Origin: VBDM01 sp963699535
GTDB taxonomy: Bacteria > Pseudomonadota > Gammaproteobacteria > Burkholderiales > SG8-39
Assembly (NCBI GenBank): GCA_963699535.1
Contig: CAVOUJ010000011.1
Coordinates: 62,001-126,000 of the forward strand
DNA length: 64,000 nucleotides
Direction: 5' to 3'
In this document: positions 25,798 to 34,806 of the stretch, in pieces
Numbering within the stretch: the stretch's first letter is position 1
How the letters are laid out: every line of letters begins with the position of its first letter
Position numbers and translations under genes: made by a program
Notes under the pieces: model-generated
Seen by the model: the letters and a program-made list of their open reading frames with translations, nothing else
Told to the model about the DNA's origin: nothing
Database searches by the model: none

Positions 25798-26810
25798 TCA
25801 GCTCCTTTGCCAGCAATCCGGCCGCACGCGAAACACGCGCTGAGCCGTCTCGCCGAGGATGCCTTTCTTCAGCGCTTCGTTGAAGGTTGCGCCTTCGACG
25901 GCTTTCTTCGGCTCCGGATCGCCGATCGGGAAGGGCTGATCGGAGCCGAGCATGACGCGCCCCGGCCCCGCCTTCTTCGCGAGGTACTCGAGCGAATCCG
26001 CGTCGAACACGCAGGAATCGAAGTACATCGCTTCGAAGCCCTTCCTCGGGTCGGCGTACTTGCCCGGCGAAATCGCGTGGTTGCGCGCGAGGCGGCCGAG
26101 CGCGTAGGGCAGCGCCGCGCCGCCGTGCGAGAGCACGAACTTCATGCCGGGGAATTTCAGCAGGTGGCCGGAAAAGAGCAGACGCGATACGGCGATCGAG
26201 GTGTCGGCGAGGCGCCCGATCGCGTTCACGAGGTCGTAGTCGGCAAGCCGCGGTTCGCCGCACAGGAACATCGGGTGCAGGAACACGGCAGCGCCGAGAT
26301 CGGAGGCCGCCTGCCAGAACGGGTCGAGCGCGGGATCGTCGAGGTTGCCGCTCGTGCCCTTGGGCAGCGTCCCGATCATCACGCCGCCGAAACCTCGCTC
26401 GACGATTTCGCCGAGCACCTCTGCGGCCAGCCCGCCGTGCTGCAGCGGCACGGTCGCAAGCGGCGTGAAGCGGGTTTCCTCGCTCAGCTCCTCCTCGCAG
26501 GCAGTCGTTGTAGAAGCGGCTCCAGGCGAGGCCTTCTCCCGCGGGCAGCTCGTAGCCGAAGCTGTCGAGCCAGCCGCCGACCAGCTGATGGTCGATGCCG
26601 TTCGCTGTCCATCCAGGCGCGCCGGTCGGCGAGATCGGAGAGCTTGGGCGAGATCGGCCGCGTCGGCTCGCCGCCCGGAAATTGCATGCGAATGCCCTTT
26701 GCGTCGCGCAGCAGCTTCACCTCCGGAAACTTCGCCTTGTTCGCGTCGAAGCGCTCGTACAGGAGCTTCGGGATGAAATGCGCGTGGATGTCGATGATGA
26801 GGTTTTTCAT
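25798..26810 (-). CDS. Amidohydrolase, ACMSD/carboxyvanillate-decarboxylase type (frameshifted)
   Basis: A metal-dependent amidohydrolase-2 protein of about 335 residues. It starts with IIDIHAHFIPKLLYERF (HxH metal motif), continues with VFLHPMF, FVLSHGGAALPYALGRL and MLGSDQPFPIGDPEPK (the C-terminal Asp ligand), and ends RPDCWQRS. Two frame breaks lie near 26500 and 26620; all motifs are kept. Relatives decarboxylate 2-amino-3-carboxymuconate semialdehyde or 5-carboxyvanillate. It is the last gene of the CoxM/CoxS/CoxL-like operon and its ATG overlaps the coxL-like stop. It may act on the hydroxylated product of that enzyme. Confidence 0.75.
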
Positions 26811-29275
26811 ATGTTGTCATTCCCGCGCAAGCGGGAATCCAGTTCGTTGCCGGAGAGCCGCTGGGTCCCCGCTTGCGCGGGGACGACGGCATTGATCGCC
26901 TTCCAGATCGCAAGGTGCGACATCGGCAGGGTGTCGATCGAGGCGCCCAGGGGCTCGAGCGCGTCGTTCACCGCATTGGCGATCGCGGCCGGCGCGCCGA
27001 GGTAGCCGGCTTCGCCCGAGCCCTTCTGCCCGAAGGTGGTGAGCGGGGAGGGCGTGCAGTGATCGACGATCGCGATCGCGCGGCACTTCCATCGCGCTCG
27101 GGATCAGGTAGTCCATGAAGGTGCCGCTCGCGAGCTGCCCGTCCTCTGTATACGAGAACTTCTCGTAGAGCGCCGCGCCGATCCCGTGCGCGATGCCGCC
27201 GTAGGTCATGCCGTGGACGATGTCCGGGTTGATGATCACGCCGCAGTCGTGGCCGCAGACGTACTTCCGGATCGCGGGCTTCCCAGTGTCCGGATCGATC
27301 TCGACGAGGACGATGTGCGCCTCGAAGGCGTAGCAGGGGTAGATCTGGATGCGCCCCTCGGGCGTCGGAAGAGCGCCGCCGGTGGGCACCTGCCAGACGA
27401 ACTTCGCCTGGAGCCCCGGCTCGATGCCGGGCGGCAGCCTGTGAAACTTGCGGTGCGCGATCTCCACGAGCTGAGCCCAGGTGAGCTTCTTGTCCGGAGC
27501 GCCCTTCAGGCTCACGTCGCCGTCCCTGTACTCGAGATCCTCGGGCGAGCATTCGAAGTTGTGAGCCGCGATCGCGATGAGCGTCTCCCTGATTTCTTTC
27601 GCCGCGCCGGCGGCTGCGCCGCCCAGCATGATCGCCATGCGGCTGCCGACCGGGCTGTTCGAGGGGAGCGCCGTAAGCGAGTCGGCGCGAACCACGCGGA
27701 CGCCGCTCGGGATCGCGCTCGAGGATCTCGCCCAGCACCGTGGAGACGAGCGACTCGTGGCCCTGGCCCGAGCTCGAGTTGTTGATGACGCCGGTGATGC
27801 TGCCTGAAAGATCGACGCGCACCAGGCACGAGTCCATCCAGGTCGTGTTCTCGTTCTTCGGGTTCATCAGCACCTCGAATGCGGAGTTGCCGCCCGAGGG
27901 CTCGAGGCAGGCCGAGATGCCGATCCCGGCGAGGCGTCCTGCGCCGCGCGCGGCGTCGCGCTCGGCAAGGAGCGCCTTGTAGTCGATGGCGGCGAGCGCC
28001 TTGTCGAGCACGGCGTGGTAGTCGCCCGAGTCGTAGGTCGAGCCGCTCGGGATGGTGTAGGGGAACTGGTCCTTGCGGATGAAGTTCTTCCTGCGGATCT
28101 CGATGCGGTCCATGCCGAGATGGCGCGCGACGCGGTCGATGGCGCGCTCGATCGCGAAATTGGTCGGCGACTGGCCGAAGCCGCGCACGGCTTCCTGCGG
28201 CGTCTTGTGGGTCATCACCGAAACGGGCTCGTACTCGATCGCGGGGATGGCGTAGGGCCCGCAGATCGCGGTGACCGGCTTGCCGAGCTGGAACGGCGAG
28301 CGCCCGGCATAGGCGCCGACATCGTCCACCGCGCGGATTCTCATGCCGCGGATCGTGCCGTCGCGCGTCGAACGCGACCTGCATGTCGAAGAAGCGGTCC
28401 GGGCCCTGCATGTCGCCGCCGCGCATGTTCTCGAGGCGGTCCTCGATGAGGCGCACCGGAACGCCGAGCTTCCTCGCGAGATAGCCGACGAGCACGGTGT
28501 GCTTGATGCCGCGCTTCACGCCGTAGCTGCCGCCGACGTCGACGTCGAAGTGCACGCGCACGGCGTTGCCGGGCAGGCGCAGCGCACGCGCGGTCTGGTC
28601 CGGGAACTTCGGCATCTGGATCGACGCCCAGACGTCGAGGATGCCTGTGCCGACGTCCCACTGCGCGGCGACGCCGAAGGTCTCGATCGGCACGGTGGCG
28701 CTGCGCCCCCATGTCGCGCGGAAAGATATCCTGTGCTCGGCCCTGGCGAAGGTCTCTTCGACCGGCCCCCAGACGAACTTGCGGCGATAGAGCAGGTTCG
28801 AGCCGTGCGCCAGGTGAACGAGCGGAGCGCCGGGGGCAAGTGCTTCCTCCGCATCGATCACGTGCGGCAGAGGTTCGTACTCGACTTCGACCAATTCGGC
28901 CGCATCCTCGGCGAGCGCGCGCGAATCGGCGACCACGGCCGCGACCCATTCGCCCGCGTAGCGAACGACGTCCCTGGCGAGCGCGAAGCGCGTCACCTTG
29001 GGTGCGTCGACGCCGATCGGCAGCGAATCGGTGTTCGCGCAGAACTCCTCGCCCGTAAGAACGCTGAGCACCCCGGGCGCGGCGCGTGCCGCTCGCGTAT
29101 CGATCGAGACGATGCGCGCGCTCGCGTGCGGCGAGGCGACGAGCGCGACGTGCTTCATTCCCGGAAGCGCGATGTCGGCGACGTAGCGCCCGCGGCCGGA
29201 GACGAAGCGCGGATGCTCCTTGGCGCGGCGCTTGGTACCGATGTAGCGGAAAGGGTTTTTTTCGGCGGCGCTCAT
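26807..29275 (-). CDS. Molybdenum hydroxylase large subunit, CoxL/xanthine-dehydrogenase type (frameshifted)
   Basis: The molybdopterin-binding subunit of an aerobic CO-dehydrogenase/xanthine-oxidase-family enzyme. Intact segments are RYIGTKRRAKEHPRFVSGRG, GVAAQWDVGTGILDVWAS, VDVGGSYGVKRGIKH, QEAVRGFGQSPTNFAIERAI, GQGHESLVSTVLGE and QKGSGEAGYLGAPAAIANAV with the catalytic Glu. The CoxL active-site loop with the AYRC selenocysteine-type Cys is not seen, so it is a hydroxylase of organic substrates and not a true CO dehydrogenase. Frame breaks are near 28350, 27715 and 27080. The last 25 residues are encoded by a palindromic repeat element (26815-26887). Confidence 0.75.
26815..26887. repeat. 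REP/dRS3-like palindromic repeat at the coxL-like 3' end
   Basis: ATTCCCGCGCAAGCGGGAAT (26819-26838) fits ATTCCC-N8-GGGAAT, the dRS3 pattern known from Neisseria and found in other proteobacteria. A related inverted unit, GTCCCCGCTTGCGCGGGGAC, lies at 26865-26884. Together they form a short mobile-type palindromic element between the CoxL-like and amidohydrolase reading frames. Confidence 0.7.
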
Positions 29276-29757
29276 TTGGTCTTCATTCGCGTGGCCGCAA
29301 GCTGCACCGCCTCGACGATCTGCTGATAACCGGTGCAGCGACAGAGATTTCCGCCGATCGCATCGCGGATCTGCTCTTCGGTCGGGTTCGGATTGGAATC
29401 GAGCAAGGCCTGCGCCGCGATCAGCATGCCCGGCGTGCAGTAGCCGCATTGCAGGCCGTGCGTCTCGCAGAAGCTGTCCTGGAGGACGCTCAAGTGTCCG
29501 TCGGGCCCGCGAGCCCCTCGACTGTGGTCACGCGGTGGCCGTTCGCCTGAACCGCGTACATGAGGCAGGAGCGCACCGGCTCGCCGTCGAGCATCACCGA
29601 GCAGGCGCCGCAGATGCCGTGCTCGCAGCCGACGTGCGTGCCGGTGAGCCGCAGCTCGTCCCTGCAGCCAGTCGACGAGCGACAGGCGCGCCGGCACCTG
29701 CCCCGTGCGCGGCTTGCCGTTCACTCCGACCTCTATCGTATACAGCGTCTCGCTCAT
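29272..29757 (-). CDS. 2Fe-2S subunit of a molybdenum hydroxylase, CoxS-like (frameshifted)
   Basis: A protein of about 160 residues with two 2Fe-2S clusters. The plant-type cluster region (THVGCEHGICGACSVMLDGE) lies in a second frame after a break near 29660. The helical cluster (LQCGYCTPGM and GNLCRCTGYQQIVEAV) is in the frame ending at 29272; another break is near 29510. The start and stop overlap the flanking subunits by ATGA, so the three subunits are coupled. It passes electrons from the Mo centre to FAD in the CoxM-like subunit. Confidence 0.8.
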   Translation of the reverse strand: MSETLYTIEVGVNGKPRTGQVPARLSLVDWLQGRAAAHRHARRLRARHLRRLLGDARRRAGALLPHVRGSGERPPRDHSRGARGPDGHLSVLQDSFCETHGLQCGYCTPGMLIAAQALLDSNPNPTEEQIRDAIGGNLCRCTGYQQIVEAVQLAATRMKTK

Positions 29758-30635
29758 GCGGCCTTCGCCCTCTCATGAGCGGCGCGAAGCGCCCGCCCGG
29801 CGAGCACGCCGGCGAGGTGCCGCCGGTAGTCCGCGCTTGCGTGGAGGTCGCTGCCCGGATCGCATCCCGCGGCCGCCGCTTCGGCCGCGTCGCGTCATGG
29901 CCTCGTCGTCGAGCTTCGTGCCCGACGAGCCGCGCGGCGATCTTCGGAAACGCGAGCGGTGTTCCCGCGACTCCGCCCAGGCCGAGCGCCGCGCGCGCGC
30001 AGCGCCCGTCCGCGTCGAGCGCGATCTGCGCGGCGGCGGCGACGATCGCAAAATCGCCGTGGCGGATGCTGATCTCGGTGAAGGCCGAACCTGTACGCGG
30101 CTCGGGCCAGACCGGCCAGTGGATTTCCTCGAGGCATTCGTCGGGCCGCATCGCGGTCGCACATCGGCCCGGAGAAGAACTTCTCGGCTTCGAGCGTGCG
30201 CGCGCCGCCGCGCGAGCGCAGGACGCATGCGCGCTCCGAGCATCTGCGCGACGAGCGGCAGCTCGGCGGAAGGATCGGCGTGCGCGAGGCTACCACCCAC
30301 CGTGCCGCGGTTTCTCGTCTGCACGTGGCCGACCCAGGCAAGCGCCTGGCGCGAGGAGCGGCACGCGCGCGGCGAGCGCCTCGTCGCGCTCGACCACGCA
30401 CTGGCGCGTGCAGGCACCGGTGCGCGCGGCGTCCTTTCGCGATCTCGATGAATTTCAGCGCCGCGATCTCGTTGATGTCGACAAGCCACCTCGGCCTCGC
30501 GAGGCGCATCGCCATCATGGGAACGAGGCTCTGGCCGCCGGCGACGAGCTTCGCTCCGTCCCCGTGCTGCGAGAGCAGCTCGCAGGCTTCGGCGACCGAA
30601 GCGACGCGGGTATACTCGAAGGGAGCAGCCTTCAC
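29754..30635 (-). CDS. FAD-binding subunit of a molybdenum hydroxylase, CoxM-like (frameshifted)
   Basis: An FAD subunit starting at GTG 30635 with KAAPFEYTRVASVAEACELL, then KLVAGGQSLVPMMAMRLARP (FAD motif) and RNRGTVGGSLAHADPSAELP (second FAD motif), followed by EIHWPVWPEP and IRHGDFAIVAAAAQIALD. At least four indels scatter these over three frames between 29880 and 30440. It is the first gene of the CoxM-S-L/amidohydrolase operon, with a divergent Bug receptor 41 bp away; that layout is common for uptake and hydroxylation of N-heteroaromatic or other aromatic compounds. Confidence 0.75.
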
Positions 30636-30676
30636 TATCCGATCTCGAAACAGAGAATCATACACAAGGAGGAGCA

Positions 30677-31642
30677 ATGTCCTGGTCCTGGAAATCCATC
30701 GCAGCATTGGCGCTCTGCGCGGTGCAGGCCGCGGCGTGGGCGCAGTCGTGGCCCGCAAAATCGGTGCGCATCATCGTCCCGTTCACCCCGGGCAGCTCGA
30801 CGGACATCATGGCGCGCACGGTCTCCGAAAAACTCACCGCGCAGCTCGGCCAGCCCGTCGTCGTGGAAAACCGTCCCGGCGCGGGCGGAACGATTGGCAT
30901 GGGCATTGTGGCGAAGGCGGATCCGGATGGCTACACGATCCTTGTACACTCCTCCTCGTACACGGTGACGCCATCCACCTACACGAACCTGCCGTACGAC
31001 ACTCTGCGCGACTTCACGGGCATCGCGCCTCTTGGCCTGCTGCCGAACGTCCTGGTGATCGCACCGGCGAAAGGCATCCGCTCGGTGAAGGAGCTGATCG
31101 CAGCGGCGAAGGCAAAACCCGGCGCAATGAACGCCGCCTCGATCGGCGTCGGCAGCGCGACGCATCTGAACGCAGAGCGCTTCCGCCTCGGCGCGGGAAT
31201 CGAGGTCGTAAACATTCCCTTCAAAGGCACGCCAGAGGCGCTCACCGAGGTGATGACAGGGCGAGTCGACTATTATTTCTGCCCGGTTAATGCAGCACTG
31301 CCGTTTCTGAAGGACGGCAAGCTCCTCGGGCTCGCGGTGGGGAGCACGAAGCGCTCCGTCGCGCTTCCCAATCTTCCGACGACGCTCGAGCTCGGCGTTC
31401 CGAACTCGGATTACAATTTTTGGGTCGGCATGTTCACGCCATCGAAGACGCCGATCGACACAGTGAGCCGCCTCTATCGGGAAACCGTCAAGGCGTTGCA
31501 CTCACCCGACGTGCGCGAGAAGCTGGCGAACCTCGGCGCCGAACCCATGGACTACAACCCGGAGCAGTTCAACACCTACCTGCGCAACGAGATCGCCTCG
31601 AACGCCGCTCTGGTGAAGGCCGCGGGGATCAAGGCGCAGTAA
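30677..31642 (+). CDS. Bug-family binding protein
   Basis: A 321-residue receptor with signal peptide (SIAALALCAVQAAAWAQS), SVRIIVPFTPGSSTDIMART, VENRPGAGGTIGMGIVAKA and IPFKGTPEALTEVM. AAGGAGGAG gives a strong start. It is divergent from the molybdenum hydroxylase operon with only 41 bp between starts, so a shared promoter region and regulator are likely. It probably binds the substrate of that enzyme. A terminator-like hairpin follows. Confidence 0.85.
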   Translation: MSWSWKSIAALALCAVQAAAWAQSWPAKSVRIIVPFTPGSSTDIMARTVSEKLTAQLGQPVVVENRPGAGGTIGMGIVAKADPDGYTILVHSSSYTVTPSTYTNLPYDTLRDFTGIAPLGLLPNVLVIAPAKGIRSVKELIAAAKAKPGAMNAASIGVGSATHLNAERFRLGAGIEVVNIPFKGTPEALTEVMTGRVDYYFCPVNAALPFLKDGKLLGLAVGSTKRSVALPNLPTTLELGVPNSDYNFWVGMFTPSKTPIDTVSRLYRETVKALHSPDVREKLANLGAEPMDYNPEQFNTYLRNEIASNAALVKAAGIKAQ

Positions 31643-31652
31643 GCAAGCCCCG

Positions 31653-31686
31653 CCCTCGGAAGGGAGGGGGCCGAGGGAACCTTTTC
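31653..31686 (+). terminator. Intrinsic terminator-like hairpin after the Bug gene
   Basis: CCCTCGG (31653-31659) and CCGAGGG (31671-31677) pair around an 11-nt purine-rich loop, followed by AACCTTTTCT. The T-run is short, so strength is moderate. It separates the Bug gene from the downstream sigma-factor operon. Confidence 0.5.
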
Positions 31687-31711
31687 TGCCTCGCCGACGT
31701 GTAGGTGTCTT

Positions 31712-32293
31712 ATGGCGCCTGTTTCACTGTACCGCCAGACCCGTCCCGCCGAGTCGAATTTCGACGATCTGCTGCGCCCGCAGGTCGAGTACCTTTTCCG
31801 GCTGGCCTGGCGCTTCACCGGCAGCGTGTCCGACGCCGAAGACCTCGTCCAGGATGTATTGCTGAAGCTCTTTCCTCGCACCAAGGAGCTGCTCGAGATC
31901 GATAAGCTCAGGCCTTGGCTCGCCCGGGTCTTGTACCGCCAGTACGTCGATTCGGTGCGCCGGAAGTCCCGCTCGCCCATCGAGCTCGTGTACGACGCCG
32001 ACGTCGAGGACGACCCGCTGGACGCGCTGCCCACGGCAAGGGAAGGCCCCGAAGAGCACGCCGAGCGCAGCAACTGGCGCGATCACATCCTGGCGGCCCT
32101 CGAGCGCCTCAACCCCGAGCAACGGGCGGTCATCGCCATGCACGACGTCGAGGGCTACAGCCTGGAGGAGCTGGAGACGATCCTCGAAACCCCTCTAGGC
32201 ACCCTCAAGTCGCGGCTGCATCGGGCCCGCCAGCGGATGCGCGTCCTGCTGCCCATGGAACCTTTTTCCGGCGGCGAGCGTGTAAAGCAATAA
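31712..32293 (+). CDS. ECF-type RNA polymerase sigma factor
   Basis: A 193-residue sigma factor. Region 2 has FRLAWRFTGSVSDAEDLVQD and VLYRQYVDSVRRKSR. Region 4 has LNPEQRAVIAMHDVEGYSLE and a helix-turn-helix ending TPLGTLKSRLHRARQRMR. The gene for a zinc-finger anti-sigma factor follows 16 bp later. The transcript probably continues to the 105-residue secreted protein and ends at the terminator at 33401-33434. A -35-like GGAACC lies at 31676-31681 with CGT 16 nt downstream, but its predicted start would leave almost no leader, so I do not claim it. Confidence 0.85.
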   Translation: MAPVSLYRQTRPAESNFDDLLRPQVEYLFRLAWRFTGSVSDAEDLVQDVLLKLFPRTKELLEIDKLRPWLARVLYRQYVDSVRRKSRSPIELVYDADVEDDPLDALPTAREGPEEHAERSNWRDHILAALERLNPEQRAVIAMHDVEGYSLEELETILETPLGTLKSRLHRARQRMRVLLPMEPFSGGERVKQ

Positions 32294-32309
32294 GCATGAG
32301 GAGTACCGC

Positions 32310-32948
32310 ATGAATTGCCGCGATTTCACACTGCATCTGGACGACTGGCTCGACGGGCGGCTCGACGCCGCCGGGCAGAGGTCGATTCAGGAACACTTGG
32401 GCCGCTGCCCAGCCTGCCGACGCCGACACGAGCACGCGGTGCAGGTGCAGGCGGCGGTGCGCGAGCTTGCGCCGCCAGCCCCGCAGCCGGGTTTCGTGGA
32501 TCAGGCGATCGCACGCGCGGCCCGCATGACGGTCCCGGGAGCTCGGTCCAAATGGCGTGCAATGGTCGGCATGTCGCTCGCGGCGTCTCTGGTCCTGGGC
32601 GTGGCGGTGGGCGCGTTCCTCGTCATCTGGTCGGCGCCCGTGCAGACGGTGGCGCTAAGGGTCGAGCGACCCGAAAACGTGCGCGTCATGTTCAACAGCG
32701 CGATGCCGTTGCAGGCGGCGACCTTGCATCTGGCGCTTCCCGAAAACCTCGAGCTGGTCGGCTATCGCGACCAGCGCGAGCTCACTTGGCAGACGGATTT
32801 GCGCGAGGGCGGCAACCTGCTGCAGCTTCCCGTGATCGCGCGCGGAACGGTGAAGGAGGACCTCGTAGCTCGCCTGTCGCATGGCGGAAGCACGAAAACG
32901 TTTCGGGTGAAATTCGAAGTCGAAAGCGTGGGCCGAACGGGGATGTAG
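32310..32948 (+). CDS. Membrane anti-sigma factor with zinc-finger domain
   Basis: A 212-residue protein: a cytoplasmic zf-HC2-type segment with HLGRCPAC (residues 29-36, HxxxCxxC), one membrane helix (about 88-108, MSLAASLVLGVAVGAFLVIW) and a periplasmic domain of about 100 residues rich in beta strands. This is the classic layout of an anti-sigma that holds its sigma partner and senses an envelope signal. It directly follows the ECF gene. GAGGAG lies before the ATG. Confidence 0.8.
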   Translation: MNCRDFTLHLDDWLDGRLDAAGQRSIQEHLGRCPACRRRHEHAVQVQAAVRELAPPAPQPGFVDQAIARAARMTVPGARSKWRAMVGMSLAASLVLGVAVGAFLVIWSAPVQTVALRVERPENVRVMFNSAMPLQAATLHLALPENLELVGYRDQRELTWQTDLREGGNLLQLPVIARGTVKEDLVARLSHGGSTKTFRVKFEVESVGRTGM

Positions 32949-32994
32949 CCCGACCGCGCCGCGAGCTGGCATTACCGCAGTAAGGAGAGATGTT

Positions 32995-33312
32995 ATGAAG
33001 CGATTCATCCAATGTGCAGTGGCTGCGATCTTCAGCCTCGTCCTGTCGGGCACGGTTTGGGCCCAGCAGCGGGATCTCGAAGTGACGATGGAAGTCGTGC
33101 CGGCCAATGCCACCGCGAGCGCGGCCAACGAGATCAGGCTGCCCCTCGCACTGCCCGAAGCGGCCTCGCCCCGTGGGCAGGAAGCTTCGGCCTTTGGCCA
33201 GGAAACCGCGAATACGGCCCGCGAGATGGCCAAGGAGCTCGGCCGCGAATTCGGCAGGGCTCAGTCCGAGAGGGCACGTGCAAAGAATCCCTCCAAGAAA
33301 GGCGGTCCCTAG
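32995..33312 (+). CDS. Small exported protein of unknown function
   Basis: A 105-residue protein with a signal peptide (CAVAAIFSLVLSGTVWAQQ) and a short, low-complexity mature part: Ala/Glu-rich, with ETANTAREMAKELGREFGRA as a likely amphipathic helix and a basic C-terminus. No cysteines remain after cleavage. It is the third gene of the ECF/anti-sigma operon, so it may be a target or a signal component of that system. I do not recognise a family. Confidence 0.55.
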   Translation: MKRFIQCAVAAIFSLVLSGTVWAQQRDLEVTMEVVPANATASAANEIRLPLALPEAASPRGQEASAFGQETANTAREMAKELGREFGRAQSERARAKNPSKKGGP

Positions 33313-33400
33313 CCTGTTGCGGCCAGGACATCCGATCTGGAACAACTTAGGTAGAACCCCGGCGGCGGCCTGGTCGCCGCCTGCCCGCCGCCGGGATTCG

Positions 33401-33434
33401 CCCCGCCAGAGTAAACTCTGGCGGGGTTTTTTTT
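33401..33434 (+). terminator. Strong intrinsic terminator
   Basis: CCCCGCCAGAG (33401-33411) and CTCTGGCGGGG (33416-33426) form an eleven-base perfect stem with loop TAAA, followed by eight T residues. It closes the ECF/anti-sigma operon and separates it from the TPR-barrel gene, whose ATG is at 33457. Confidence 0.9.
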
Positions 33435-33456
33435 GCTCGCGAATACGAGCCAAGGC

Positions 33457-34767
33457 ATGCTACTACGGATTTCGCGGGCGGCCGCGGTCGTGGCGCTGTA
33501 CCTCTGCGTCGTTCCCGGCCAGCTTCGCGCTGCCGAGCAGGAAGGGCAGGCTTTCGACCAGGGCATAGCGGCCTTTCGCGCCGGCGACTTTCAGGGAGCA
33601 CTGCGCTCGTTCCTCGACGCGCGGCGGAGGGGCCTGGATACCGGGACCCTGCGCTACAACCTAGGCGCGACGTACTACCGGCTTGGCCGCTACGCGGAGG
33701 CCGAGCAGGAGTTCCAGGCGCTCACACGCGATCCGCGATGGGCGCCCCTCGCCCATTACAACCTCGGCCTGACGGCGCAGCGCATGGGTCGCCGCCAGGA
33801 AGCGGTGGAACACTTCGACCAGGCGCGCCGCGCCACCGGGGATCCGAATCTGCGCATACTCGTGGATACGGCGATCGAGCGGCTCGGCGGCCTCCCGCCG
33901 CGACGGACAAGCGCAGTGGCCGCTTTGGCCTTGGGATACGACAGCAACGTGATCCTGTCGTCGGACGCCGGGCAGCTGGGCGTCAGCGATCAGAGCGACC
34001 AATTCGTCGAAGCGCTCGCTTCGGCGAGTCTTCCCGTTTTTGGAAATGGCGAGAGCGGCTGGCGTGCACACGGCGGCTTCGTCATCAGGAAATACCGGAC
34101 CCTCGAGGAGTTCGACCCGACCGACCTGCAGGTGGGGCTCATCCGCGAAACCGATACGGGTCGCTCCCAGACCGGCGTCGGCGCGCATTTCGACGCGACT
34201 TATGTTGGTGGCCACCTCTTCGAGCGGGCCGCGGTCATTGATGCCCAGGCGCGCGGACGCCTGCAAAGCGGCGCCGAACTGCGGGGGCGCTATCAGCTCG
34301 GAAAGATAGACGGCGGCACAGGATTCGAATATCTCGACGGCTGGCAGCAGCGCGTCTTGGGGGAAGCGGGACTCGCGCTGGCGCGCGTTCTCGTGCGGCT
34401 GGGCCTTGAGATCGAGTTCAACAATCGCGCGGATTTCCAGCAAGCGGGCGAGTTCGCAAGCTACTCTCCAACCCGGGCCTCGCTGTTTGCGTCACTGACC
34501 CTGCTCAATCTCGGCGCCTGGCGCGCCGACTTGCTCGGCGAGTACCGTGCCAGCCGCTACAACGATCCGCATCGTTTCAGCGACGGGACCGAAGTGCGGC
34601 GGGAGGAAGATCGCACGCTGGCAGCCGTTCGCGTGAGCCGTCCCCTGGGCTCGCTGTGGCGCGTGTTCGCCGATTACAGCTACACTCGAAATGAATCGAC
34701 CCTGGATATCTACGACTATCGCCGCGGCCAGTTTCTCGCGGGCGTCGAAGCTGCTCTGGAAAAATAG
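33457..34767 (+). CDS. Exported TPR protein with C-terminal beta-barrel-like domain
   Basis: A 436-residue protein. A signal peptide (AAAVVALYLCVVPGQLRA) is followed by about three tetratricopeptide repeats (residues 38-140, e.g. TLRYNLGATYYRLGRYAEAE and AHYNLGLTAQRMGRRQEAVE). The remaining 290 residues have alternating polar and hydrophobic strands with periodic aromatics (VIRKYRTLEEF, YRASRYNDPHRF, VFADYSYTRNES), typical of an outer-membrane barrel such as surface-lipoprotein or polysaccharide-export channels. The longer TTG start would sit in the terminator, so ATG 33457 is used. It is next to an envelope-sensing sigma operon; the partner protein is unknown. Confidence 0.6.
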   Translation: MLLRISRAAAVVALYLCVVPGQLRAAEQEGQAFDQGIAAFRAGDFQGALRSFLDARRRGLDTGTLRYNLGATYYRLGRYAEAEQEFQALTRDPRWAPLAHYNLGLTAQRMGRRQEAVEHFDQARRATGDPNLRILVDTAIERLGGLPPRRTSAVAALALGYDSNVILSSDAGQLGVSDQSDQFVEALASASLPVFGNGESGWRAHGGFVIRKYRTLEEFDPTDLQVGLIRETDTGRSQTGVGAHFDATYVGGHLFERAAVIDAQARGRLQSGAELRGRYQLGKIDGGTGFEYLDGWQQRVLGEAGLALARVLVRLGLEIEFNNRADFQQAGEFASYSPTRASLFASLTLLNLGAWRADLLGEYRASRYNDPHRFSDGTEVRREEDRTLAAVRVSRPLGSLWRVFADYSYTRNESTLDIYDYRRGQFLAGVEAALEK

Positions 34768-34806
34768 CCTGCTTTCGGCTCGGGTTTCGTCAGGAGGACG
34801 CCGCGC

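Noticed and set aside
26815..26887. Possible CRISPR-like repeat
   Set aside because: Only two inverted units, no regular spacers and no cas genes; it fits a REP/dRS3-type element.
26807..29275. True aerobic CO dehydrogenase
   Set aside because: The characteristic Cys-containing active-site loop of form I CoxL was not found, and the operon ends with an amidohydrolase instead of cox maturation genes.
31676..31700. ECF-like promoter GGAACC-N16-CGT before the sigma gene at 31712
   Set aside because: The predicted transcript start would be within a few bases of the ATG, and GGAACC overlaps the terminator hairpin; chance match is likely.
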